This document shows, one piece after another, positions 1-7,985 of a stretch of 15,051 nucleotides of DNA. The translations under genes and the position numbers were made by a program. The notes below the pieces were generated by a model. It did not search any database. It was not told the origin of the DNA and saw only the letters and a program-made list of their open reading frames with translations. Source of the DNA: UBA11612 sp963976395 (GTDB taxonomy: Bacteria; Pseudomonadota; Alphaproteobacteria; Rhodospirillales; Rhodospirillaceae); NCBI GenBank assembly GCA_963976395.1, contig CAXBLG010000081.1:1-15051 (forward strand). The letters are read 5' to 3'. The first letter of the stretch is position 1. Each line of letters opens with the position of its first letter.

Positions 1-18
1 CGCCACCGGCAGCCCGCC

Positions 19-52
19 AAAAAACACTCTATAAAATATTCAAGAGAAGTGT
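19..52 (-). terminator. Putative intrinsic terminator after glsA
   Basis: Read on the minus strand, about 80 nt past the glutaminase stop codon, a left arm ACACTTCT (45-52) pairs with AGAGTGT (24-30). This gives seven base pairs with one bulged T and a loop of about 14 nt. A run of five or six T residues follows directly (19-24). The stem is short and not very GC-rich, so efficiency is uncertain, but position, orientation and T-run all fit the end of the oxidoreductase-glutaminase transcript. Confidence 0.5.
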
Positions 53-133
53 CATCACGAAACCGCTGATATTTGAGTTGGCGATTCACGATGATTCAAC
101 TTCGATGAGCAACCCTTGGACTCAAAATAGATC

Positions 134-1081
134 TTAAAATACCGATAGGTGCGTCTTTGACGTAAATAATTCCAGTACCCGCGTACCAACATAAGAATTG
201 CCGATCGCATCAAGTTCCGGGGACCACACGCAGATGGATAGCGCGCGAGGAATGACACCAACGATTCCGCCGCCGACACCGCTTTTGCAGGGAATACCGA
301 CCCGGTATGCAAAATTTCCAACCCCGTCGTAAACGCCGCAAGTCAGCATGACGGCGTTGACGCGCTTTACCCTGCGCTTATCGATCAGATTTTCACCGGA
401 GAGTATGTCATTGCCTTGATTTGCCAGGGGTAAAAACGCCCGCGATAGATCCACGCAAGACATCGCCAGAGCGCATTGATGAAAGTAAAGATCCAGCACG
501 TCTTCCACGTTGCAATTCAAATTGCCGTGACTTTTTAAAAAGTGTGCGATGGCGGCGTTACGATGACCATGATCACGCTCCGAACGCGCGACTTCACGAT
601 CAAATCGAACTTTCTTATTTCTGGATAGAGTTCGCGCGAGACTGAGGAAGTTTTCTTTGGCGGCCTTGTCGTGAGTCAGCAAGCTGTCGGTGACGACAAG
701 CGCGCCAGCATTAATGAATGGGTTTCGAGGAATGCCATTTTCACGTTCAAGCTGAACGAGGGAGTTGTATGGATTTCCCGACGGCTCCCGCCCCACTCTC
801 TTCCATAACCTCTCCCCTTCATGATGAAGGGCAACAATCAGATTAAGAACTTTTGAAATACTTTGAACGGAAAAAGATTCTCGGGCGTCGCCATAACGAT
901 ATTCTTTGCCATCAACTGTGCTCACCGCTATGCCAAGTTTTCGCGGAGAGATGCGCTTTAACGCGGGGATGTATGAGGCAACCTTGCCTTTCCCGAAATC
1001 CTTGGTTACCCCGTCGCCGATTTCTCTGAGGACAGCATCAAAGTCGATACCATCCAACGGACGAAGAGGAATGCGGGCCAT
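134..1081 (-). CDS. glsA: Glutaminase A
   Basis: Hydrolyses L-glutamine to glutamate and ammonia in the cytoplasm. The 315-residue product has the usual length of the serine-dependent glutaminase family (beta-lactamase fold). Visible family motifs are FSVQSISK with the catalytic S-x-x-K pair at Ser74 and Lys77, the substrate-binding stretch NPFINAGA (Asn124), the DLYFHQCA segment with Tyr199, and KSGVGGG near residue 266. The C-terminus matches the family pattern (VWSPELDAIGNS, then LELF), so the gene is complete. The ATG lies only 4 nt after the stop codon of the upstream oxidoreductase and has no clear Shine-Dalgarno sequence, which suggests translation coupled to that gene. By eye the gene is somewhat richer in A+T than the genes around it. 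Family assignment is secure. The role in nitrogen supply or acid resistance is not shown by the sequence. Confidence 0.95.
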   Translation of the reverse strand: MARIPLRPLDGIDFDAVLREIGDGVTKDFGKGKVASYIPALKRISPRKLGIAVSTVDGKEYRYGDARESFSVQSISKVLNLIVALHHEGERLWKRVGREPSGNPYNSLVQLERENGIPRNPFINAGALVVTDSLLTHDKAAKENFLSLARTLSRNKKVRFDREVARSERDHGHRNAAIAHFLKSHGNLNCNVEDVLDLYFHQCALAMSCVDLSRAFLPLANQGNDILSGENLIDKRRVKRVNAVMLTCGVYDGVGNFAYRVGIPCKSGVGGGIVGVIPRALSICVWSPELDAIGNSYVGTRVLELFTSKTHLSVF

Positions 1082-1085
1082 AGAG

Positions 1086-2267
1086 TTATGCAGACTTTTT
1101 GGCAGGGGCGTCGGCTTCCGCGCGAAGCTTACGTAGTAAGGGTTCGCGTTTTTCGAGCCACCAGCGATACTCCTTGGGCCAATTGTCGTAGCTCATGAGT
1201 TCAGAGTCTAAGGCCCGCTCGGCATGGTGCGCCCAGTAGGGGTCGTATAAAGCTTCACGAGCGATAGCGATGATGTCCGCCTGCCCGTCTTGTAAAATTT
1301 GCTCAGCTTGTGGGCCGTCAACAATGAGGCCCACCGTCATGGTTTGAACATCCGCATCTCGGCGAATGCGGTCCGAGAACGGCACCTGAAAGCCTAGGTG
1401 GCGTGGAACAGCCCTGGCCGTTGCTGAGCCCACAACACCGCCGGATGAACAATCGATCACGTCCACACCGCGCACCTTAAGTTCCTTCGCAAAGGCAACG
1501 CTGTCGTCCAGGTTCCAACCGTCTTCCATGCCGTCGACCGACGAAATGCGAACAAATACCGGGAGGTCGTCCGGCCAGACTTCGCGCACCGCCTCGATCA
1601 CCTCAAGCGGAAAGCGTGTGCGACCTACGAAATCGCCACCGTATTCGTCGGTACGCTTGTTGATCAGCGGAGACAGAAATTGGTGCATAAGGTAACCGTG
1701 AGCGCAGTGCACCTCGATTATATCGAATCCGGCTTTTAGGGTACGTTCGGCCGCCGCGCGCCAGGCGTTCTTTACCTCGTTCAGATCATCGACCGTCAAA
1801 GCATGTGGCACATGCCAGTTTTCGTCCATCAAATCAGTGGTGGAGGAAATAGTCTCCCACGGCGCTTCATTGCGTGCTTTGGTATCGGCATCTGTAAGAA
1901 TTCCCATGCCGTGCCAGGGACGTTGCGTACTTGATTTTCGCCCTGCGTGAGCAAGCTGCATGGCGGGCGTCGCACCGAATTGCTTTAAAAATTTTGTGAC
2001 CCGTGCCATGGGCTCGATGTGTTCATCCGACCAAATGCCGGCGTCTCCGTAGGTAATGCGCCCGCGCTCTTCTACTGCAGTGGCTTCGATGAAGACAATG
2101 CCTGCTCCGCCGAGTGCGTATTGTCCCAAGTGAACTAGGTGCCAATCATTGGCCATACCGTCGTGGCCGCCGTAGGTGCACATTGGCGAAACACATATGC
2201 GGTTGCGAATGGTCAAACCGCGTATCTTGAGGGGCGAAAAAAGAAGTGATTGGCTGGGAGAGGACAT
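1086..2267 (-). CDS. NADH:flavin oxidoreductase, Old Yellow Enzyme family (YqjM-like)
   Basis: Predicted FMN-dependent TIM-barrel ene-reductase that reduces activated C=C bonds with NAD(P)H. The 393-residue product carries the signature of the thermophilic-like (YqjM/NamA) branch. SPMCTY supplies Cys30 and Tyr32, equivalent to YqjM Cys26 and Tyr28. VHCAHGYLMHQFLSPL supplies the substrate-binding His177 and His180. TDEYGG and GRTRFPLEVIEAV follow, and an IAIAREALYDPYW phosphate/FMN-end motif lies near residue 345. The C-terminus extends past the usual NamA length with a basic Lys/Arg/Ala-rich tail. The natural substrate cannot be told from sequence. The gene starts after a 230-nt intergenic region containing a 7-bp inverted repeat and is followed 4 nt later by glutaminase, so the two probably form a bicistronic unit. 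Confidence 0.93.
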   Translation of the reverse strand: MSSPSQSLLFSPLKIRGLTIRNRICVSPMCTYGGHDGMANDWHLVHLGQYALGGAGIVFIEATAVEERGRITYGDAGIWSDEHIEPMARVTKFLKQFGATPAMQLAHAGRKSSTQRPWHGMGILTDADTKARNEAPWETISSTTDLMDENWHVPHALTVDDLNEVKNAWRAAAERTLKAGFDIIEVHCAHGYLMHQFLSPLINKRTDEYGGDFVGRTRFPLEVIEAVREVWPDDLPVFVRISSVDGMEDGWNLDDSVAFAKELKVRGVDVIDCSSGGVVGSATARAVPRHLGFQVPFSDRIRRDADVQTMTVGLIVDGPQAEQILQDGQADIIAIAREALYDPYWAHHAERALDSELMSYDNWPKEYRWWLEKREPLLRKLRAEADAPAKKSA

Positions 2268-2302
2268 ATTGGAGCGCCTTTATGAATCGTGACCCGACAA
2301 AT

Positions 2303-2337
2303 ATACCAAGCAGTATTTTTATCAACCTGATTGGTAT
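2303..2337. promoter_or_regulatory. Inverted repeat upstream of the oxidoreductase gene, possible operator
   Basis: Arms ATACCAA (2303-2309) and TTGGTAT (2331-2337) are perfect 7-bp inverted copies separated by 21 nt, in an A+T-rich patch 36-70 nt upstream of the oxidoreductase ATG. On the minus strand a TTGATA hexamer and a TATATT hexamer lie inside or beside the repeat, but their 14-nt spacing is too short for a standard sigma-70 promoter. The site looks regulatory, since many OYE genes are controlled by local repressors, but no regulator gene is present here. Confidence 0.3.
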
Positions 2338-2497
2338 TAAGCAGCCCTTTCCATAACCTATCAACCACGCCCTGCCAAGAGAAGCAGCGCTCCATGCACT
2401 CACCCGAACGGATTTCTACTTATGAGAAAGCCGGTTTGGGCGTGTATGGCTCTTCAGGGCTGGCGAGACAGGTCTTCGAAGGAAGTTCCTATCGGTC

Positions 2498-3292
2498 TTA
2501 AGAGACCTTCGCCTTGGAAAACAGACGGAAGAAATTAGCGGTGGTTTGAGCCGCAAGTTCGTCGCGGGACACGCCTTTAAGCTCTGCTACTAGCGCTGCG
2601 GTATGAGCGACAAAAGCAGGCTCGTTGGTTTTGCCGCGGTGGGGTACAGGCGCAAGATACGGGCTGTCTGTTTCCACCAATATACGATCAAGCGGCACAG
2701 TCTTGGCGACTTCGCGCAACTCCTCCGCCTTCTTGAAGGTCACAATTCCGGAGAAGGAAATATAGAAGCCCAACTCTAAAACTTTCGCGGCCAATTCGGG
2801 CCCCGAACTGAAGCAGTGAATAACCCCCTTGAAGGGCCCTTTGCTCATTTCATCGTCGAGAATGGCGGCCGTTTCAGGATCGGCATCGCGCGTATGAATA
2901 ATAATAGGTAGGTCAGCCTCCCGCGCGGCATCAATGTGAACGCGAAAACTGCGTTCCTGATCGGCGCGCGGGCTGTGCTCATAGTAAAAATCAAGGCCGG
3001 TTTCGCCAAAGGCAACCACTTTGGGATGCTGGGCGAAATCCATAAGTTTGCCCACGTCCATGGCCGGTTCAACACCGGCTTCATGGGGATGAATTCCAAC
3101 CGAGCACGATACATTCTCAAATCGCTCGGCCATGGCGAGGACGCCGTCAAACTTGGTGATCTTGGTGCCGATGGTCAGCAGGTGCCCGACGCCCGCTGAA
3201 CGGGCACGCTCCAGCACGCCGTCGGCATCGCCGGACAGTTCGGGGAAATCCAGATGACAGTGGCTATCGACGAGTAACGGCTGTGTGCTCAT
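2498..3292 (-). CDS. tatD: TatD family metal-dependent deoxyribonuclease
   Basis: Cytoplasmic metal-dependent hydrolase of the TatD/YcfH family, associated with 3'-to-5' exonuclease activity and DNA turnover. The 264-residue protein has the full set of TIM-barrel metal ligands: DSHCHLD (His11, His13), the bridging glutamate in GETGLD (Glu97), IIHTRDA (His133), IHCFSS (His159) and VETDSPYL (Asp209). The length is normal. Its ATG overlaps the metG stop codon in an ATGA arrangement (3289-3292), so it is translationally coupled to metG. In many alphaproteobacteria a metallo-beta-lactamase-fold gene follows tatD. Here it does not, and the next 230 nt hold no gene. Whether this member acts on DNA, RNA or D-aminoacyl-tRNA cannot be decided from sequence. 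Confidence 0.94.
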   Translation of the reverse strand: MSTQPLLVDSHCHLDFPELSGDADGVLERARSAGVGHLLTIGTKITKFDGVLAMAERFENVSCSVGIHPHEAGVEPAMDVGKLMDFAQHPKVVAFGETGLDFYYEHSPRADQERSFRVHIDAAREADLPIIIHTRDADPETAAILDDEMSKGPFKGVIHCFSSGPELAAKVLELGFYISFSGIVTFKKAEELREVAKTVPLDRILVETDSPYLAPVPHRGKTNEPAFVAHTAALVAELKGVSRDELAAQTTANFFRLFSKAKVS

Positions 3293-4860
3293 GCCGCGCC
3301 CTTTCCGGCCTTGGCGTCGTAGCGCGGGAATACGCCTTGGGGTGCCGGTAACGCAAGCCCGCCCTTCAGAGCGCCGGGTTCACCTAGGTCGATGAAATTC
3401 CGCTTATCCTTGGGCACAGCCAGTTGGTCGAGGAGTTTGTCCGTCGCCCCAGGCGTAAAGGGCTGCATCAGAATAGCGATGTGGCGCACGCTTTCTGCAA
3501 GCACGTACAACACAGTCTTCATGCGCTCCGGGTCTGTTTTCTTCAATGTCCAAGGCGCTTGGCTATCCACGTAGCCGTTGGCCGCGCGGACAACAGTCCA
3601 TATGGATTCAATCACCTCATGGAAGGCCTGACGATCCATGGCACTCCGGCATTGATCAACAAGACTGCGGCAAGCCGATAAAAGACTTGTATCCTCTGCG
3701 GTGAGGTCACCCGGATTGGGTAAAACCCCATCAAGGTTCTTCGCAATAAACGATAAGAACCGCTGCGCCAGATTGCCGAGTTCATTGGCAAGTTCACCGT
3801 TTATACGACCAGCGATCGCAGCTTCCGAAAAATCCCCATCGTTACCGAAGGGCACCTCCCGCAGCAGGAAATAGCGGATTTGGTCGAGGCCGTATTCAGC
3901 CACCATGTGGTTTGGGTCGATCGCGTTCCCCAAGGACTTGGACATTTTCTGTCCTTCTACCGTCCACCAGCCGTGGGCATAGACCCGTTTCGGCGGTGGC
4001 AAGTCGGCCGCCATGAGGAAGGCCGGCCAATAGACGCAATGAAAGCGAATGATGTCCTTGCCGACCATATGATGAGCTTCGGGCCAGAACGTCGCGTACT
4101 CGCCCTTCTCGTCTGGATATCCCAATCCCGTGATGTAATTGGTTAGGGCATCAATCCAGACGTACATGACGTGCTTGTCGTTGCCCGGCACTGGAATGCC
4201 CCATGAGAAGTTGGTGCGGGAAATGGAAATGTCCCGCAGACCGCCTTTGACGAAGCTGTAGACCTCGTTGAACCGGCTTTTCGGACCAATGAAACCGGGG
4301 TTTGCATCGAACAGCGCGAGTAACTTGTCTTCCCATGCGCTTAGACGGAAGAAATAGCTCTCCTCTTCAACCCATTCCACCGGCACGCCCATCGGGCCAT
4401 ATCTTTCTCCGTTGGGGCCTTTGGTGAGTTCACTTTCGTCGTAGTAGGCTTCATCACGAACCGCATACCAACCGGAGTATTTCCCCAAATAAATATTGTC
4501 TTCTCCGTTTGGTGCTTTTCCCTGCGCGATTGCATTCCACAATGCCTGACAGGATTTGATGTGCCGCTCCTCGGTGGTGCGGATAAAATCATCATTTGAA
4601 ATACCAAGAGTGGCGGCTAAGTCACGGAAGTTCTTGGAGTTCTGGTCGCAAAGCGCGATGGGCTCTATACCCTGTTCGGCAGCGGCTTTCGCGACCTTCT
4701 GGCCGTGTTCGTCGGTGCCGGTCAGGAACTTCACATCGTAACCGTCGAGACGCTTGAAACGCGCCAATACATCGCAGGCTATGGTTGTGTACGCGTGGCC
4801 GATATGCGGCTTGTCGTTCACGTAATAGATCGGCGTGGTGATGTAGAACGCCTTGGACAC
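3289..4860 (-). CDS. metG: Methionine--tRNA ligase
   Basis: Charges tRNA-Met with methionine, using ATP, for initiation and elongation. The 523-residue class I synthetase shows the HIGH motif (HIGH, residues 19-22), the TGTDEHGQK segment (about 47-55), WIDALTNY (about 235-242) and KMSKS (305-309). The connective-peptide insert lacks the cysteine pairs of zinc-containing forms; the corresponding region reads AYYDESEL. There is no C-terminal EMAP-like tRNA-binding domain, so it is the short form common in alphaproteobacteria, against about 677 residues in E. coli. The start is GTG at 4858-4860, supported by an AGGAG Shine-Dalgarno 6 nt upstream (4867-4871). The gene sits 109 nt downstream of holB and overlaps tatD by four bases. 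Confidence 0.97.
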   Translation of the reverse strand: MSKAFYITTPIYYVNDKPHIGHAYTTIACDVLARFKRLDGYDVKFLTGTDEHGQKVAKAAAEQGIEPIALCDQNSKNFRDLAATLGISNDDFIRTTEERHIKSCQALWNAIAQGKAPNGEDNIYLGKYSGWYAVRDEAYYDESELTKGPNGERYGPMGVPVEWVEEESYFFRLSAWEDKLLALFDANPGFIGPKSRFNEVYSFVKGGLRDISISRTNFSWGIPVPGNDKHVMYVWIDALTNYITGLGYPDEKGEYATFWPEAHHMVGKDIIRFHCVYWPAFLMAADLPPPKRVYAHGWWTVEGQKMSKSLGNAIDPNHMVAEYGLDQIRYFLLREVPFGNDGDFSEAAIAGRINGELANELGNLAQRFLSFIAKNLDGVLPNPGDLTAEDTSLLSACRSLVDQCRSAMDRQAFHEVIESIWTVVRAANGYVDSQAPWTLKKTDPERMKTVLYVLAESVRHIAILMQPFTPGATDKLLDQLAVPKDKRNFIDLGEPGALKGGLALPAPQGVFPRYDAKAGKGAA

Positions 4861-4969
4861 TCAAAGCTCCTGTATTTCGTATATCTTTCCGCTCAATGGC
4901 GCAAAAAACTGAAGCCCCCATATAGACGCTAAAGCAAGGCTGGGAAAGGGCGTCGCTAAACCGAAGGGG

Positions 4970-6088
4970 TTAAGCCGCGCGGCGGCCCGTGGCCGTTTGT
5001 TCGATAGCGTTCAGCATCAGAACCAGGCTGCGCTTGCGATCGAGGTGCAAGGCCAGGGTACGCTCGGCAATTCGGCCGATCTCCAGCCAAGTCTCGGCCC
5101 ACATGGCCGGCGGTACCGTGGTGACAAGCTTTTCCGCAAGAGCGTGTTCGCCCGGCACGATTTCAGAAAGGCTGGTTATGTCGCCTCGCGCACCATGAGA
5201 AGTAACACGGGCAAGCCACCAGGAGAGTAAACCGCTTAAGGTTCGAAAGACGTCCCCGCGCAGCGCCTTATCGGCCAGGGCATGAACCCTGGTGATGTTA
5301 AGTTTAGGCACGCTGCCCAACAGAGCGATGAGGTCGCGAAATAAGCTCACGCCGCCCTCGTCCGCAAGTTCCAGGGCGCGGCCGATAGAACCATCGGCAA
5401 GAACCGCCAAAGCCGACGTATCTTCTGTATTCAAGTCGGGTCGGTATCGATTAAGCAGGGCTATAACTTGTCGGTCGGCAAGCGGGCGAAGATCAAGCCT
5501 ACGGCAACGCGAGCGAATAGTCGGCAACAAGCGATCAGGGTTATGGGCGACCAGAAAAAGAAGGGCCCGGCGCGGCGGCTCTTCCAAAACTTTCAACACA
5601 GCATTGGCAGCGTTGGCGTTCATCTCATCGGCAGCATCAATCAACACAACGCGCCAGCCGCCTTCGGCGGGAGTCATTGTGAGAAAGTTGCCTATGCTTC
5701 TTACATCATCCACGCCGATGACGGTTTTGCGTTTTGTCTGCTTGGAATCCGACCAGCCGCGTTCGACCGCCCGAAAATCACCATGACCAAGGGCCGCGAT
5801 ACGGCGAAATATAGGATGTTCTGCCGACAATTGCAGAGTCTCGGGGACTGCGGGCGCACCGAACATATCCGCGCCGGCTTCTGAGCTGGCCCCATGGGTC
5901 ATCACAAATCGGGCCATGCGATAGGCAAGCGCGGCCTTGCCGATTCCGCGCGGACCACAGATCAACCACGCATGCGCCATGCGACCACCAGTCCAGGCGT
6001 CTAAAAAACTTTTCTCTGCAGCCTCATGTCCGATGAAGTAAGGGTTGGACCGCGAGTCCGGAATCTCTGATGGGTCGGTATCACTCAT
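4970..6088 (-). CDS. holB: DNA polymerase III subunit delta prime
   Basis: Stator subunit of the clamp-loader complex that opens and loads the beta sliding clamp during replication. The 372-residue AAA+ protein carries GPRGIGKA (45-52), a P-loop-like sequence, followed by a Walker-B-like LIDAADEMN (149-157), LEEPPRRALLFLVAHNPDRL, and the SRC motif of clamp-loader proteins (Ser193-Arg194-Cys195). The region holding the zinc-binding cysteines in E. coli delta prime (between the P-loop and Walker B) contains no cysteine here, so that module is missing. The P-loop looks more intact than in E. coli, where the subunit does not bind ATP. Whether it binds nucleotide here is unknown. The ATG lies inside the 3' end of tmk (8-nt overlap), as expected for a tmk-holB pair. 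Confidence 0.94.
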   Translation of the reverse strand: MSDTDPSEIPDSRSNPYFIGHEAAEKSFLDAWTGGRMAHAWLICGPRGIGKAALAYRMARFVMTHGASSEAGADMFGAPAVPETLQLSAEHPIFRRIAALGHGDFRAVERGWSDSKQTKRKTVIGVDDVRSIGNFLTMTPAEGGWRVVLIDAADEMNANAANAVLKVLEEPPRRALLFLVAHNPDRLLPTIRSRCRRLDLRPLADRQVIALLNRYRPDLNTEDTSALAVLADGSIGRALELADEGGVSLFRDLIALLGSVPKLNITRVHALADKALRGDVFRTLSGLLSWWLARVTSHGARGDITSLSEIVPGEHALAEKLVTTVPPAMWAETWLEIGRIAERTLALHLDRKRSLVLMLNAIEQTATGRRAA

Positions 6089-6746
6089 CGTCCGTATCTC
6101 GTTTCTTCAGCAACCAGTGAACCTCGGCCACCACATCCCTGTGTATGGCCTGGGCATCGCGCGACGCATTAATGACATGACAGCGCTTCGGGTCTTCCTT
6201 TGCAATTTCTAGGAAGCCTTTGCGTAAGCGCTCATGGAAGTCTTTCTCCATGCTTTCATAACGCAACTCGGTACCGCCGCGCGCAGCAACCCGCTCGAGG
6301 CCGACATCCACCGGCACGTCTAAAATCAACGTGAGATCAGGTTTGAAGTCTCCAATCGCCGCGCGGTGAATAGCCGTGATTTTACCAACCTCAACGCCAT
6401 GTCCATAGCCTTGATAAGCCAGGGTTGAGTCAAAAAACCGATCACAGATCACAACTTTTCCGGCCTCTAAAGCCGGCCATACCGTTTTCACCAAGTGATT
6501 TCGCCGCGCAGCCGTATGCAACAGCGTTTCGGTGATGCCATCCCATCGGTCGGCATCCCCTTCCACCAGTAACGTGCGAATAAGCTCGGCCCCCGGCGCT
6601 CCGCCCGGTTCACGCGTAATCATAATGTCGTTATTTAAGTCCTTCAGAGCATCGCCGAGAAGACGGGCCTGTGTGGATTTACCGCACCCCTCTCCGCCTT
6701 CCAGCGTAATAAAACAGCCAGGCTTGCGAGTCTGGATTGACACCAT
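6081..6746 (-). CDS. tmk: Thymidylate (dTMP) kinase
   Basis: Phosphorylates dTMP to dTDP with ATP, a required step in dTTP synthesis. The 221-residue protein has the P-loop GGEGCGKST (17-25), the TREPGG motif (44-49), the DRF motif in VICDRFFDSTLAYQG (102-104) that contacts the substrate phosphate, and a LID region around residues 156-180 (RGGTELRYESMEKDFHERLR). The P-loop has no arginine while the LID has several, which suggests the E. coli-like arrangement in which LID arginines act in catalysis; this is inferred from motifs. The gene starts within the stop codon of the upstream carboxypeptidase gene (TAATG, one shared base) and overlaps holB by 8 nt, so the three genes are almost certainly co-translated from one message. 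Confidence 0.96.
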   Translation of the reverse strand: MVSIQTRKPGCFITLEGGEGCGKSTQARLLGDALKDLNNDIMITREPGGAPGAELIRTLLVEGDADRWDGITETLLHTAARRNHLVKTVWPALEAGKVVICDRFFDSTLAYQGYGHGVEVGKITAIHRAAIGDFKPDLTLILDVPVDVGLERVAARGGTELRYESMEKDFHERLRKGFLEIAKEDPKRCHVINASRDAQAIHRDVVAEVHWLLKKRDTDDE

Positions 6747-7921
6747 TACTCCGGCTGCTCGGTCGCAGTCAGAGGCGGTCCAAAAACGAAATACGTCGCA
6801 GCGGCTTTCAGGCGCCCGAAGAACCCAAGCCGGTCAGCTCTGGCAGTAGCATGCAGCGGCAATTTAATGGGTTCGAGATCACCAGCATGGACCTCGAGCA
6901 TGGCCACCTCAGCGCCCTGCTCCACCGGCGCTGGCACCGGCCCTTCGTACACCACTTTCACCTCCAACGCCTGAGCATCGGCGCGTGGGATGGTAATAAC
7001 GACATCTTCCTGAACCGCGACGGGAACAGTCGCAGCATTGCTCAGCCACACATCAACGTCGGTCACAACTTCTCCGGCCGCGAAAAGTTCGCGATTCACA
7101 AACTCGCGAAATCCCCAATCCATGAGCTTGATCGTCTCTTCGTCGCGGGCCCGAATGCTGTCCATACCGTTCGCAACCAATATGATCCGACGTCCATTCC
7201 GAATGGATGAAGCCGTGAGTCCATAACCGGCGTCGGATGTATGGCCTGTTTTTAAGCCGTCAGCTCCACTCCCGACCCGATACAGCAATGGATTACGGTT
7301 GCCCTGGGTGATGTCATTGAAGGTAAAAGACGTCTCGCTATATAGCGCATAGAATTCTGGAAAATCAGTGATAAGACGCTTTGAAAGGACGGCCAAATCG
7401 CGCGCTGTCATATAATGCTCGGGATCGGGCAATCCCGTGGAATTCATGAAGTGGCTGTTGGTTAGGCCTATTTCCGTGCTCTTGGTATTCATCTCCTCGG
7501 CGAAATTCTCCTCAGTACCAGAAAGCGCTTCAGCAAGAACAATGCACGCATCATTGCCGGACTGAATAATGACGCCGCGCAGTAAGTCTTCGACTTTTAC
7601 GGTCGAGCCCGGCTCCAAGAACATCGTTGAGCCGCCGCTGGCGGCACCACCCCGGCGCCATGCATTCGCGCTGACATTCAATTCATCATCCAAAGAAAGG
7701 CGACCAGTCTTCAAAGCGTCGAAGACCATATAGGTGGTCATAAGCTTGCTCATCGACGACGGAGGCATACGCTCGTTCTCATTCTTTGCAGCCAAGACAG
7801 CATCGGTGAGGAAATCCATCAGGATATATTCGCGCGCATTGACCTCAATCGAGGCAGCCTGCACGGGTGCGGAAAATGAAAAAAGCCCCACAAAAAGAAG
7901 AGCAAACCAACGTGTCATCAC
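6746..7921 (-). CDS. D-alanyl-D-alanine carboxypeptidase (penicillin-binding protein 5/6 type)
   Basis: Periplasmic serine peptidase that removes the terminal D-alanine from peptidoglycan pentapeptides, limiting cross-linking. The 391-residue precursor begins with a signal peptide of about 22 residues (cleavage likely after PVQA). It has all three active-site motifs: S-x-x-K (Ser56-Met-Ser-Lys59), S-x-N (Ser121-Gly-Asn123) and KTG (Lys224-Thr-Gly226). A PBP5 C-terminal beta domain occupies roughly residues 270-355, and the amphipathic stretch near 363-383 (RLGFFGRLKAAATYFVFG) is a likely membrane anchor. The open frame begins GTG-ATG, and the ATG at 7918 is an equally likely start with a GAGAG sequence upstream. 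It sits between rlpA and tmk, as in many alphaproteobacteria. The exact paralogue (dacA, dacC or dacF) cannot be decided. Confidence 0.95.
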   Translation of the reverse strand: MMTRWFALLFVGLFSFSAPVQAASIEVNAREYILMDFLTDAVLAAKNENERMPPSSMSKLMTTYMVFDALKTGRLSLDDELNVSANAWRRGGAASGGSTMFLEPGSTVKVEDLLRGVIIQSGNDACIVLAEALSGTEENFAEEMNTKSTEIGLTNSHFMNSTGLPDPEHYMTARDLAVLSKRLITDFPEFYALYSETSFTFNDITQGNRNPLLYRVGSGADGLKTGHTSDAGYGLTASSIRNGRRIILVANGMDSIRARDEETIKLMDWGFREFVNRELFAAGEVVTDVDVWLSNAATVPVAVQEDVVITIPRADAQALEVKVVYEGPVPAPVEQGAEVAMLEVHAGDLEPIKLPLHATARADRLGFFGRLKAAATYFVFGPPLTATEQPE

Positions 7922-7985
7922 AAACTCTCAATCCATCAAAATTATCAGGCCGCCCGAACTATACCGAGAGCCTGGACGCGAGGAG

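Noticed and set aside
2495..2508. GGTCT/AGACC hairpin over the tatD stop codon as a terminator
   Set aside because: A 5-bp stem with no T-run on the minus strand is too weak to call.
4861..4969. Possible promoter or terminator between holB and metG
   Set aside because: A GACGC/GCGTC pairing has a large loop and no T-run, and no hexamer pair has acceptable spacing. Only the metG Shine-Dalgarno is supported.
5292..5786. Plus-strand frame of 164 codons
   Set aside because: It is antisense to holB, which has clear clamp-loader motifs. The translation is Arg/Ser-rich with no recognisable domain.
6737..7210. Plus-strand frame of 157 codons
   Set aside because: It is antisense to the D,D-carboxypeptidase, whose active-site motifs and signal peptide are intact. 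The frame has no family features.
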